Below, piece by piece: positions 22,901 through 35,755 of a DNA stretch of 64,000 nt. Source of the DNA: Amphibalanus amphitrite (Eukaryota; Arthropoda; Thecostraca; Balanomorpha; Balanidae); NCBI RefSeq assembly GCF_019059575.1, contig NW_024881531.1, forward strand, positions 744,001 through 808,000, given 5' to 3'. A program made the position numbers and the translations under genes. Under the pieces are notes generated by a model, which searched no databases, had not been told where the DNA came from, and saw only the letters and a program-made list of their open reading frames with translations. Position 1 is the first letter of the stretch. Every line of letters begins with the position of its first letter.

Positions 22901-24120
22901 GACTCGGTGACGTGGCCGGGAGCCGATGGAGTCAAATGACTCAGGCGGTTCGCCCACTCGCAGGTATTGGAGTCGTCCGGTATGCGGCCAAATTACTGCC
23001 ACATACAGTGGACATGTATGGCCGGTGGCGGTGGCTAAGCTGCTTATCTGTGGAGGACGGCACGGGGCAATGATGGGATGTTTGTGATATATTCCGTTGT
23101 TAGTTTTTATATTTTGTCGTGTATTGTGCGCAGCGCGAGTCGCGGAGCTGCTTGAGTCAGCCGCTTCTACTTTATCGCCGCCCCTTCGTTTGTGATGACA
23201 GCAGCAGTCGAATCAGGCGATGAGAAATGGCGAGGTTCCCCAGCTGCGGCCCCAGTCAGCCTGCAGCGCAGTGGTAGTGCCCACTAGCGCCCATCAGACC
23301 CCCATAAAAAGTCACACTCTCGGAGCGGTCCCAGCAGCTCGCAGTAATCTGATGGCGGCATACCGGCACGACCGCGCTGCTAGCAATGTCCTTCCAAAGA
23401 GCAGCGCCATATAACCGGCCCGGCTAGGTCGCTCTCACAGTCGCGGCACATCGTGCCGGGACAATTCTCAGAAATCCAACCCAAAGTCGCTCACGCTCGG
23501 CCGCCGAAGTCGCTCACGTTTTGTCGCTCCGTGATGAGCTGGTTAGAGATGGCGCAGACAGAAGACGGCCGCCCGCCTGACTCACCGTCTGCGGCGGCCG
23601 CCTGCTGATCAGCTCACCCATTATCTGCACATCAACGCCAAGTGATCCCGGCAGCGTCTCGGTCCGTTCGCGGGCGGCCGCCGCCCGCCGCGCCCCGCCG
23701 ACCCTCCTGCGCGCGCGTCACGCTGTCTGGCCGCCTGCGAGTGCGCCCTCCCACCTCCCCGCTCTGCCCATCGCTCTCTCCGCGTTCACCGCCCCTCTCC
23801 CCGACCGGCCGACCGTCCGACCGGCCGGCTTTTAGTTTTATGACGGTCTCGGACGCCAAACAGCTGGCCAGTGATGGCATTAAGATTAAATTCGGCCGGG
23901 GACGATAAGTGGACGGTTTTTCATGGGCCCGTCCTTCTGCGGTTCAGCTAGCCGGCCGGGCTTTTTCGTCTCCGACCTCCATTAGGTTTACCCGAGCCGT
24001 ACTTGTCTCGGTGCGATTGATTAACACGGCCGCCGCGCCGGCGCAGAAAGGTGGCCGCTGTCGACACTCGAAAATATAGCCGTGTCGGCACGGGAGAATC
24101 TATGAACTGGGCCCGCTTAA
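19931..24120. other. CpG-rich islands (about 19.9-21.9 and 22.6-24.1 kb) around an AT-rich gap
   Basis: Very GC-rich with abundant CGG and CCGG. A degenerate CAGCCCAGC-type stretch lies at 21030-21160. Several long frames overlap on both strands (for example 20257-20904 minus against 20579-20986 plus), which argues against any being a gene. No domain recognised. Confidence 0.5.
21448..21510 (+). repeat. 21-bp tandem repeat, three copies
   Basis: Three consecutive 21-bp units (consensus near TCCCGCGCTGACCCCAGGCCG) start at 21448, 21469 and 21490, with a few substitutions. Because 21 is divisible by three, they appear as a 7-residue repeat in any frame. Confidence 0.8.
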
Positions 24121-26900
24121 GTGGGGATTTTCGAGGTAACCACGGAAATGGCTCGTAAACGTCCGGGTGTTTTTCAAGGCGTTAGATCAGGATGACTTAG
24201 CCGGCTAAGTTTATGTATATTGTGTGTTTTAGATTAGCATGCCATTGTGTATTTCCGCTTTATCAAAAACTGCTCTGTTGTCGGCGAGTGTTTATACTCA
24301 AAATCAATGGCCACCGCGCCGCTAAACAGTTGGTGACAGAAGCCGACAAACACGGTGTAGACTTACAATCACAGAATTGGACAGGCTAAGCTTAGGTCGT
24401 ATCTAAAGAAGTAAAAATAATTGAGTATGATTATCTGAGGATTAGTTGCATTTACTTGCTATTTAGCTACCGTGCTGCCACAATATAATCCGTATGGCGT
24501 TAGCACATGCTATCATGCTGCATTTAGATAAGACCGTGCTGGCGAGGCACGACGCAATAGGGTGACCGAACCCAACGGAACGCTTTGTTTGGAATTAGCT
24601 TACTTTTATTTCTTAGAATATGTTCCAATTGTTCATGCCTTTCTCAACAAGTTTTCCATAATTTTCTGTAAGGCCGCTTACTCTCAGTCTTGACTATGAT
24701 TAATAAGTTGTTTTGTGCTGTGTAATATGAATTTCTTTCTGAGAAGTGTTTTACACATTTAATGTAAAGTTTGCAAAATAGGTAGGAGCTTTGTGAGATG
24801 AATCTCTATTTTCATGCTAGTGTTGATAAACACCTATCCGCTCCTCAAAGTTAACTTAAGCACCATGCTAAAGCAAGTATTTCCTTGACTTTATCAACTT
24901 ATTCTGTTGCCCTGAAGCCTGATCTCGGACACTCTCAGGCCATCGACTGGCACTAGGCCGGTGCAGTGGCCCTCGTCTATCCGGTCATTGGGGCCTTCAG
25001 AGCGACTCTGGCCTGTTTACTCTCATTGGCTGACGGTGGCGATTGATAGTAACCGGGAGACTATCGCCTCTGAGTTACGACGGCGATGAGATATACGACG
25101 ATGAGATACTAGCAGTTGGTGATGCACTTACATAATGGAGCCTGGAGACAGTTTTGGAAACCTGGGTTGGTGTTTACTGTTTACTTTCTAATAGTAATTG
25201 AAATGATATTATTTTATGAGACTATTATACACTCGGACTCGGACATAACAATCATAAATCACACATGCATCGTGTAATGTCATAGTTCATGCGCAAATGC
25301 AGCCGAAATTCGGGTCACACGCTGCTTTTCAGCTACAAGTTTTTTATAGTTCAGACTTCACGGCGTTTCGCTATAACCAAACACACTCTCACCCTACCTA
25401 ACGCTCCTAGCACTTCAACAATATAAATAAGCATTGCCATGCATTCTCTGAAGCAATTATTATTTCTCATGCATAGAGCAACAGCATGCAGGTATTCGTG
25501 TGCGCACACATTTACAAACGAGAAACATGTCACGCACGGCCGGGCGCTCTGGGCACGAGCTATTGATAACGGACGAGCCAGGTGCCTGGCGCTCCAGGAA
25601 GAGTCTTCTCGCCCCCCCCCCCCACCCCCTCCCCTTCCCGAGACACCTGCTTTGTTAGCTTCCAATGATGAAAACCTACATTAACTTTTGCTGAGATGTG
25701 TTGCTTCTCTGGTGTATTCAGGTGTCAACTTGACAGGCAGTTTATCTGGGAGTGACTTGGGGTAGCGGCTGGTTCCAGGGTGTTGTTCATGTTGCTTTCG
25801 AATTAATTATAAGTGTGCGCGTGCATTGGCCATATTCAATATACATTTGGCTACGTTTTGTGTTGACCTTTATGTGAGATGCTACAGGGTTACCATTCGT
25901 GTGGTGCTTGTTGGTTATGCTATGTTTGTTGTTCGGTTTCCCAAAATATTTTTGCTGGAGCATGTTTAGCCCAACCATTACAACCACTATACATACCCCA
26001 TACCCCCAACCATTACATACCCTGTCTAAAAATATCCCGTCTTTTGTTTTCTGAATGTCTTCTGTTTTCGTGACTGTCTTATAGTTCATCATGTTGCCAA
26101 CCTGGCTGTGTCACTGTATGAAATCATGTTTGGGTTCGATAAGTGTGTTTTAGCTAGAATCCCTCTCGTTCCTGAACAATGAGCATGTGTCCTCAGTATC
26201 CGTGCGGTAGGGATGCGGCCAGTCGTAGGGTACAGGGGATGCCATTTGGTGGTTAGGCGGTTTGGTGACTATGATGAGATTAGGGTACAATACAATAAGG
26301 ATTGAACGCGAGAACAGACAATGAGAGAAGATGTTTTGACTGCAGCAAGTAGCTGTTTTGCTTTTTACGAAAAGTTAAGCTTGAGATCACAGCATTTGAG
26401 ATCACTGCTTTTGTTGATGACCTCCGTTTGTCATCTGCTTGTCATCGGAATTTTTTGCCTTAAAAACATTATCGACTTTTGCAGTTGCCGCACTTATCGC
26501 CACTTGTGTGCACTTGTAGCTGCGTATCGATGTGCATCCCAATAATTATGTTGTTCTTCTTTTTTTTCTACTGCTACGTCATTTGAACTATCATTCCCTG
26601 CAACCCATGCAGTTTGGATGTGTAGCGTTTGTCACTCTTCCGTCGTTTATGCAATATAGGTATGAAACTATAACCTTTATCACTTGTTAGAGATCCCCAC
26701 TCGTTGCATAGGTATTTAACTTATACTGTAGTAGTACTTTGAGCGACTCAATCGATGCGTTACATATCCTGACGTCTCAAGCTGCATCGAATTTCCGTTA
26801 TCAGACCCAGCACAACTCAGTTGCCACACTATTTCAATCGTCCCACCTCTCTTATCAGCCATTCCGATCGTTACGGGTCACACATTCCACTCGTCACAGA
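24121..26900. other. AT-rich non-coding DNA
   Basis: No gene recognised. A C-homopolymer interrupts the sequence at about 25612-25623. Confidence 0.5.
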
Positions 26901-29900
26901 TCAGTTATCTCTGCCCACCCGTCACAATCGCCCGTCACAGCCGTCACTGCGCGGCGTCACCCCGTGACGGTAATCTGCGGCCCGATCACACCCGGCCGGC
27001 GGAGGCTGGTGACTTTTTGTCCCGCGCCGGTCAGGGCGGAGCTGAACGGGTGATCTGGGCGGTCAGTTGATCGAGACGGGCCCACGTAAGTCACCGGGGC
27101 GGGGTCAGGGCACTGGGTCAACGCCGCCGGCAATGGGTCAGGTTCCAGGAACGGCGCGACCCGGGCGGCACTGGGGAGGGAGGGGGGGGGCACCCCGAGC
27201 TGCACTGGGGAGGGGAGGGTGATTCTGGCCTCTGTGGGGAGGAGGCGTGGGAGAGGATGATAGGAAGGAGTGATCTGTGGCGGTGGCTGACACTGCCACA
27301 TGGCAAGACAGGCTACGACTCAGGGATAGGTGTGACATTGTCTTTCAACCAGAAACCGTGTGGGTATTTGGAGCTGCTTGTTTGTTATGAGAGCGACGGG
27401 CAATTGAGGCATGATAGGCGCGGAGAGTCCATTTTCGATTTGGTTTGAACAGTCCGGTTGGCCGCGCTCCACCCCCCTATCTACGTATTGACAGATTATG
27501 ATACGGCGGTACCTACCAGCTGTCATAACCAGGTGACATTTACGCTGTGTGGCAAACCCGAGCTGATAGTAGTTTTCCGTTTCTGTGGGTGTGTGAGATA
27601 TGGAGTCAATAATGGTCTATAGATAGCAGGGAGGACAAACAGAAGGCAATTAACATGAAGAGCTGACCAAGCACAGCCGGCGCAACGTAGTGACGCCTGC
27701 TGTCAGCCAGATATGAATGATACAGCTGCGTGCTTATCTGGAAATATGTATAAGCGGTAGTCATCCTGATGAAGCCGAGTGCTGATCAATGCAACTACAT
27801 ACGCTTCTCCACAGGAAACATCATGGTACGCTGTTTGCCGTCTGCGGTTACATTTGGCTTCATTTGGAAGTGTTGCGCTCAGAGACCTGATTCAAAGCTT
27901 CAAAGTTTTGCTGGATTCGAATCAGGGACGAAAGGTATCACAGGAGCGAAACTCCCGATCTCGTAATTCTGAGTCGTCAGCTGCTGTGGTTCACTGATAT
28001 TTTCCCTATCGCCGCCCACATCCGTCGTCCGTCGCTATAGACTTCTCGGGCCATTACGTTATGTGGTTCATACTTCATGCATGACATTTCTGGCGCATAT
28101 GTCTCATGTGACGTCATCAGCGGTCACCGGACGTCCGGTCGGCTGAAGGGAAGTCCGCTGAAGATAGTCTGAGGCTGTCACGAGGCTATCCGCAGTGGGT
28201 GACTCGATTGATAGCGACAGCAGTCAGCATGTGACATTACTGTAGCTGGTTTTGACTTTATTTCAGCGTATTGTGTGAGCTGGGTGAGCAGTTGCAGCTG
28301 TTCCACAAATCCCCTCATCCCGTGATATGCTCACTTGTCTATTGTTTTGTCTCCATGCCTGTTAGCATTTCAAATATTGGGGACTCCTTTTCGTCCTTGG
28401 TTGTGAAATTAACCATAAAAAACGTGTACTACTTCCTTACCTGTGAGGAACACAAAGTTTCGGGTTCGCTGAGCGCAGGGATTCACCCGTGTTAACATGG
28501 TTTCGGTAACCTTTGAACTGGGCCGCTGATTCGTGTTGCTGTGGCTCAATTGAGTAACATCGGCTCAGCACACCTGTGTTCCAAGGCTGTGGGGAAACGG
28601 AGCTCGCTGTTTGCATGTTACCGGTTGTAGTTGCTCAGTGTTCGACCTCGCGTTTGTTCGTTTGAGTCGCCGCCGGACATCTTTTCTTCATCGCTGACCG
28701 AAACTCGTACTCGCTGGGTATTTTACTCTCCCTTTCCTCTTTTGTATCGACATGCATCAACACACACAGACTCAGAAGTACACACTTTTTTCAGACGTAC
28801 ACAGCGTCCGCTACGGCACTTGCCAACCTTCTCTGCAGGCGTCTCTCAAGGCTGCCTACTAGGTCCCACACACTAAGGATCGTAGGCCTCTCTCGTATTA
28901 TCCATGGTCTGACCGCTGCCACCACGGACCCCCTATCGCTGCAGCTGCCCGGCTGACCGCAGCCACCAGACGGGGGCACACGGCTGACATTGGGGTCAGC
29001 ACGCGTGAGGCGGCGCTGTTTGAAGTGGGCTTGGACAGGGGCGGTCTGGTGGGTCGCGCCGGCAGCTGGTCGCAGAGGCCGGCACGCGACCCGGCCGCTC
29101 CGCACATGTCCCCGCCGTGATGACGGGGTCTGTCCCCGCCGTCCGCTGTCCGCTGTCCTGCTGTCGTGCCATCCATCCGTCCGTCAGCCCGTGCCGGGTG
29201 GTTCGAACTGTCCCCACCGGCCGCCCCGCGCGGCGCTCCTGGTTCCTGGTTACCTCCGCCCTGGTGCTGGGTCCCCGGAGCACGGGGGCGGGTCCCGAGC
29301 TCTGTCGCAGGACGGGGGTGGGTCCCCGTCTGGCTGTTTGCCCTGCTGTCGCTCTGTTTACCTGGGCCGGGTGTTTGACGTTCCGGGGCTGTTTGGTAGT
29401 GCCGACCTCTTCAGCAGCATCACCCTGACGGGGGTTGGCCGCGCCTCTCGAGCGGTGTCCGCTGCAGGAAGTGACGCTCGGCCACCGCGGCCGGACGGTC
29501 AGCGCAAACAGGGGAAGCACAAATACCGACTGGGCCTACGCGGAACGTGACTCAGGCGGCTGTGGGATGGAGGGCGGAAATGATACCAGAAACGGCGTGA
29601 CCAGTTGGAATAGTGGCGAGTTTTGGAAATCTGGAATAATCAGCGGGTAAGTGTTCTCTTTAAATAAAGATCGAACAACGGAAGTGAGAGATGAGTTGAA
29701 CTCGATCGGGCCCGGACATCGTATTTTTAATATGCAATTTTCGTGACGTGTCAGCCATACGGTTGCACGCTGCTGCTGGGAAATGATTGGTAAAGCAATA
29801 TTTGCCTACCAAGGGAATATTTAGGGCCGGGGCCATACTATATGTCTTTTGTGCATTGTTCGATGAGCCTTTAATAGTCACACAGTTCCGGAACTAAAGA

Positions 29901-31162
29901 GCTTCTGTGCGTCAAAATGTTAATTGCACCGATATCCATATTTGTGGCTGTTTGTCCTTCGCCTAAAAGGTGTTTTACCGGCTATTTTGCACAAGGAAGA
30001 CAATATGAAGGCAACCACGAATATCATGTGGCATCGACAAAATTTTTCCAGGCTTCTCCATGTCCCATTCTATGCAGCTCTTTGTGCTGATTCTAAATGA
30101 CGAAATGTCATTAGACGGTAATTTTGCGGTCAACAACCTTCCAACCTTCTTGGATCCGCATTTTCTCGGTTTGTCAGCTTAAAATACTCGTTGAAGGTCA
30201 AGGTAGAATGTTGAAGGAGGAAGCCAAGTAACATGTTGAAGGACTGGTGTAGGTCGTCCAAATAGGAAAAATGGATGTTTTCAACCTTCTGCCGGCTCTT
30301 CGAAGACTCGCAGTACTGCACACCGCACAGTGCACAATGCACATGCCCAGAACAATGCTGTACCTATCCATGATATCAAGACAGCAGCGCTTTTACCAGA
30401 GGCAGAGTGAATTCATGAAGGAAGCTTATCCCCATCGAAGCTAATAATACAATTAAAAATTAAGCACATGACCAGGGAAACCGCTGGATTAGTGAGTTGC
30501 AGCACTCTGAACTGGTAATTAGCGATGTTCGCAGCTGCTCGGCGGGTAAGAATAGACGCACTAGCCACAACACTGTCAGAAAAGGGGGATGATCGGTTAT
30601 ATGTCAATTTTACTTGAATCGAGGAGCTGCAAGCTGCAAAATGCCGCGCTGGCCGCGGTCACTGGTGAGTGATGCAGTAAGTATGTGTTGTGGTCGACTC
30701 TGCACGACTAATTTCGGTGCACCGCCAGGAACGACCTTTGGCCAAGGACGGATCATGACTGAGATAGATAGCGGTGAGTTCAACTGACTTGCGGAATGCC
30801 AACGACGTGGCCGTTGTATTGAAGTTTATTTGACACTTCAAAATATCAGGATTCTGTTGATTGACTTTACTGGGATGGTATCGTTTGTAGGGCTTTTTTG
30901 CTACTTTTTAGATCTAAATCCAAATGCATGCGACTTTGTGAATCGTTGTATTAAATAACAAAATTCAAAGTTGGATTCTTGAACTGAAGATACCTAGCAA
31001 TTGATGGCGCTTTTTTATAATTAATTACAGTATTCAAAAATCCCGCGCATTTGCTTTCATATTCGTTACTTTTTGCACCTTCATGGACCTAATGCGTTTC
31101 GGTCCAGTCGTTTCTCGCCGACCGCGAAGAGTCGCGGAACGTTGAATTTCAAGCTACCCTCC
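26901..31162. other. mosaic of GC-rich blocks (26.9-27.25, 28.9-29.6 kb) and AT-rich DNA
   Basis: No gene recognised with confidence. A strong acceptor-like site ends at 28265 (TTTGACTTTATTTCAG) ahead of an open stretch to 28495. A strong donor-like GTAAGT lies at 29647-29652 at the right edge of the GC-rich block. Both are discussed as findings. Confidence 0.45.
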
Positions 31163-31340
31163 GGGGCCGTATTCACGTCGATCATTTTCGTAAGAATTTT
31201 CTTAAGTTTGACCTACTTCTTAAGTAAATTTTTTTAATCACGTGAACTCCGTCGATAAAAACTTAAGAAGTGTCGACGTGAATACCAAATTATACTTACG
31301 AAAGAAAATCGACTTACGAAGTCGACGTGAATACGGCCCC
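31163..31340. mobile_element. 178-bp MITE with 19-bp perfect TIRs
   Basis: GGGGCCGTATTCACGTCGA (31163-31181) is exactly reverse-complementary to 31322-31340. The AT-rich core contains further inverted CTTAAG/CGTAAG motifs. The size and lack of coding are typical of a MITE. The target duplication is unclear because the flanks are C/G-rich (CCGG at both borders). Confidence 0.8.
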
Positions 31341-34300
31341 CGGTCTCTTTCTGTTCAATGTTCGGTAGGTATTGCTCTCTCCCGTGCCGGCTATAGCTGC
31401 GATCGTATAGTGAATTTCAAAGAGGATTAGCGAGAAATGCTAGTCTTATTTACGGCAGGTTCATCGAATACGGAGCCATGAATTGGAATGTTTCTTGCAT
31501 TGACCATTGAGGTGCAAATTATGTAATCATGATATACACAGGGCCTGAAGCAGCGGATATATTGTAGTCAGGGATTGATGAATGTCGATTCGTCTCTGCA
31601 TTGCTTAGTCACATAATCTTGTTGGTGGGTCAAAAATAATCAAAGCTTTTGTCTGTAGTTTTTACTTCTGAAGTGGCCACTTTGCACAGCCAAGATGACA
31701 TGGATATCAGATTGAAATTTGTTCTACTCGTTCTATTTGTTCTATACCCACTGGAGCCCAAAACAACAGCTGTACCTTCTGTACCAAGGCCGTATAAAAG
31801 TATGTACCACATCTATCGACACGCACACACGACATGTTTCCTTAAAGATCCCTGTAAAGTTTATGTTAACATGTGACGATTATCCAAATAAGTCAATGTT
31901 TGACACCCACCCTGTTAAGTGTTACCTTTACAGACATGCTTCACACTAAATAATGCGGAAGAATATTCACCATGCATTTTCTCCTGTCGATCGCTGTCTG
32001 TTTTGTGGAATTCACTGTGTTTATGGCAATGGAATGTCACCCATCTCCACCTGGCCAGTGATATTGAGCTAAAGCTACGAACAAACCGAATTTTTATCTC
32101 TGCAATCCGCGAAATATCTCTGTTGTCACCATAGGTTGTCACTGGCTTACCGCTGTTGTCAAACATTCGGCAAGATCAAGCTTTTTCCGCCGGAGAATAA
32201 ATACGATGTCTGGCGACACGTTGCCATAGACAATTACACCGTGGCACGAAAGCCAGTGACGTGTGTGTGGTGTGCGCGATAGCAACAAGGGGTACCACAA
32301 GCTGGCATATCCGCCCCCACTGACTGACCAATGGTTTTCGGCAGCTATCACATGACATCGACGGTGGCACTGGAAGTATAGAAAATGTGGACGGAATACA
32401 CGACCGCTTTCAATGATTGCACCGATGAGTATTTACATGCTGACGCTACTGTATGACGGTCAGGCTGGAGGAGCTCGATGAACTGTCGCAAATAATTTGT
32501 TTGCTGAAAAATATGGTGAAATCCGTATCGTTCAACATTCAACTATATCGTGTCGTGCTATATGTAGTTACTTGAGTCACATATCCACCAAATATTCAAA
32601 TTTTGTGACTTTTTACTATGAAGTGCATCCGTGTCCCGTGATACATCTTGCATTGATCGGCATAGACCTCTTTGGAAGTGGTCACAAAGTTTGTTTTTGT
32701 GTTGTATTTCTGTTCATTCTTCCGCTGACACACATTTAGCACTGTTTACACAGCTCTTTGCATACTCCACAACCACTCGAGTCGTCGCTCCACTTGAACG
32801 GTGACGCTTTAGTGACCCGCGCCTCCCTCCTCCAAAGTATCCCATTACCTGGCGTCCCACCTGAGTGAGCCAGTGACCATTTCCGCCCTCCAGCCGGTCC
32901 ACCCTGCACCCTTCAGTGACCGGTCGAGCGTGTCCGGCCCGCCCCACCTCCTCTCCGACTGCCGTGTGCCGTGTTTGCGCTGCGCCGCCCGCCCGCTGCG
33001 CTCGACCGACTGCCGCCCATTAGAGGAGGACCCCTTTCTGTTGACAGCGCGCCCGGAGGTGTCCCCGCGCGTGGGCCGGCGTGCGCGAGCCTCTGTGCGC
33101 GCGCGGCGGTCCACTCTGATGGGATTATGGTCGGTCGGCTTCCTGTTGTCACCAGTGGACTGATCGCAATCACACGCCGTCCCGGACGGAGGGGCGGTGA
33201 CGGGACGGAGGGGACCCCGGCAGGGACAGGCCGGTGGGCCAGCGGACACAGTTTGAAAAACAACCAGACCTGTCGACACTGATGGGAACGTTTTAACGCA
33301 TCCATGGGAAAACAATGCGTGGGACGCGTTTACTTATCGGCAGATTCTGAGAGTGAACTGGAACGCCCGAATTCCTTAGTGAAGAGGCGGATGACGTTGA
33401 TGCGTTTGTTTACTGAATGGTATCGGCGAATCATGAGATGGGTTAGGCAATGCCCTTATATTATCTGATATTTTTAATGGTGTCTGAGTAGGCTTATTTT
33501 CTATAAACCTTTCATCGATCTCTTAAGCTTAGTCTTTCTTCAATACCGCCGCACCCCATTCCGAAACGGGCTCTGTTCGGTGCTGATTTCTGTCGAGCGA
33601 TTGTGTCTGAACATGTCATAGCAGGTCGTGGGACCGGCACTACCACTGCCACGGAGGTCTTCGTGTGTCCGCGTCAAGCGTTATCGCTCTGACCAAATGG
33701 TGGAACAGGGGTGGTCGCCGACATGTCAGGTGATGGTGAGGATAGAGTGGAATCATTGCTGTAATTGAGGTGAGCACTGAGCATTGAGCAATCCGTGCCC
33801 CGACCTGTATCGAGTTGCGGTTTCGCTGCGGCAGCGCTTTGTCTCCGTATCGAATCTGCTCGGGGTATGGTGGGGGTGGTCTCAGCACCCAGACGTGTCA
33901 CCCCGGTGTGAGTCCGGCACCATCATTATAGACGCGGTTTGCGCCGCGCGCTGCCAGAGGAGCCTCTGCGGTCTGCCGGCAGGGTCAGGGAGTCCTTGGA
34001 GCGGCTGACCGCCCGGAGCAGCACGGTGGCACTGTGTCAGCTCTGTGTCGGCCATGTGTCGCCGATGTGTCGCCAGATCAGGTCACTCTGATTTATCGCC
34101 ATCGCCGCCAGACAGCGCGATCGGTGCCGGCGTAAAAACGCCCGTCCCGCGACAAATCCGTCTGCGTTTTCGCACCGTAAAATGGGATCAGTGCAGATTC
34201 AACAATGGGGCACAGCTCTAAAATCGGAAGCGTCACACAGGCGCCGAGCAGGGTGGCGAAACAAAGATGAGGCTGACAGAATCGTGCAGTGGTCGTTCGT

Positions 34301-35610
34301 CATCGGAGGCGGCGGCGGGCTTTTAGGCGATCGTATCTGCATCAGTCGCGGCAATCTTTATTGGTTCGAGGCCTTTTGTTGGGCGCTCGGCATCTCCGAA
34401 TGCGGACAGAAACGCGCCCCTTGGCTGCACCTGCCTTTGTTCGGGGTGCTTGCGTGAGCCGGTGCCGTTGCTGAACAGTGCCGCAAACAGTGTCGTCTCC
34501 GTCTTTTTACAGGCGTAATTGAAGGCATGTTACACTATTGGCAGCGAGAACACCCTTTGCCACTTACCGGTATCTGATTGTCACGCTCTTCGATGCCTGC
34601 CAGTCGGAGTCGATTGCTGCACTGGTATTGATTGACTCGGACGCTGCTTCGAACGCCGCACCAAATTGAACATCCTGCATAGGGAGGCAATTATCTGAAT
34701 ACGGCACGTGTTGACACGGCTGTTCGATTTATTCAGCACGGCTCTGCGATGAGCGATGTGTCGTCGCGCCGCCGTCGGACAGAAAGTGTCGAGGCCCGCA
34801 TACTTGCATCCGTCGCGCCCACTCGCCGGACCAAAGAAGGCGACGTTCCTCCGCTAAGCACATTGGTGCATTCACAGCCTTGGAGTGGGTTGCATCAGGG
34901 GGCTGGTAAGTGGAACAACAGGCCCGTCACTCGGGGCGCGATCGCGACTCGTCTCTGTGGGAGTGGTTCGCGCCGCCGTATGAGAGAGTGATGCAACGAA
35001 GAACGAACCTGGCAATGTGGTCAGGGGTAACGAGGCACAGAGTGAAGGTCATTGCTTGGTACGAAACATGCATACAGCAGGTGTATATAATGGTCAGCTT
35101 GCCTCTTCCTCAGGTGCTTTCTGGTGAAGGAATGACTGCTGCTGATCTCACACACGTGAACGGAGAAGGACAAAGGTCGTGGACGGGGCAGTGAGCACGC
35201 GAACCGCTGTGTGTTGTTACATGGGTCACGCGCTGTATTTGGGAATCGAACTGAAATTGAAAACCCCTACCAGCTACCGACCTTCATTCATTCCGAAAAC
35301 TATGTGCTTCTGCCTCAGAGTGGTGTTATTTTGCTTATGCACACAGTGTCAGTTTGGCTTTCATGCGTATTTGAATGTTTTGGCTGCAGAGTAAATAGAA
35401 CAAAATTAAACAAAAAGTTTGCGGAACAGGTAAGAAGTTTTGTATACAATTTTCCCTGAGACAGTTTTGGTGACAAGAAGTATTCTGTTTAAAATAAAAT
35501 GGTTGTCAGTAAAATAAACAAATCCGGCGTAAGAATAACTGATAGGACTAAGCGTTTTCAACAAGCTCTCCAAATATGTATTCCAATGCTTAAAAGATCC
35601 GATTAACATA
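31341..35610. other. non-coding DNA with CpG-rich island at about 32.8-34.5 kb
   Basis: An 11-bp inverted repeat (GTCACTGGCTT 32138-32148 / 32250-32260) is visible. A possible spliced transcript lies at the right (ATG 34749, donor 34906, acceptor 35113, donor 35430), but its joined frame closes at once, so I do not call a gene. Confidence 0.45.
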
Positions 35611-35755
35611 GGCGGCGGAACGGGGAGGGCACCGGGGCACCGTGCCTCCTTGATTTTGGCATTTTAACATTAGCCCTATGGGCGTTGCATGGAAAGAATG
35701 GGACCAAAAGTCGACAGTGCCCCCCCCCCCCCCTTAATTGAAGGAGTTCCGCCGC
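35611..35755. mobile_element. possible 145-bp MITE containing a poly-C run
   Basis: GCGGCGGAAC at the left end and GTTCCGCCGC at the right end (10 bp) are flanked on both sides by TA (35609-35610 and 35756-35757). A run of 14 C lies at 35720-35733. The TIR is short, so chance is possible. Confidence 0.35.
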
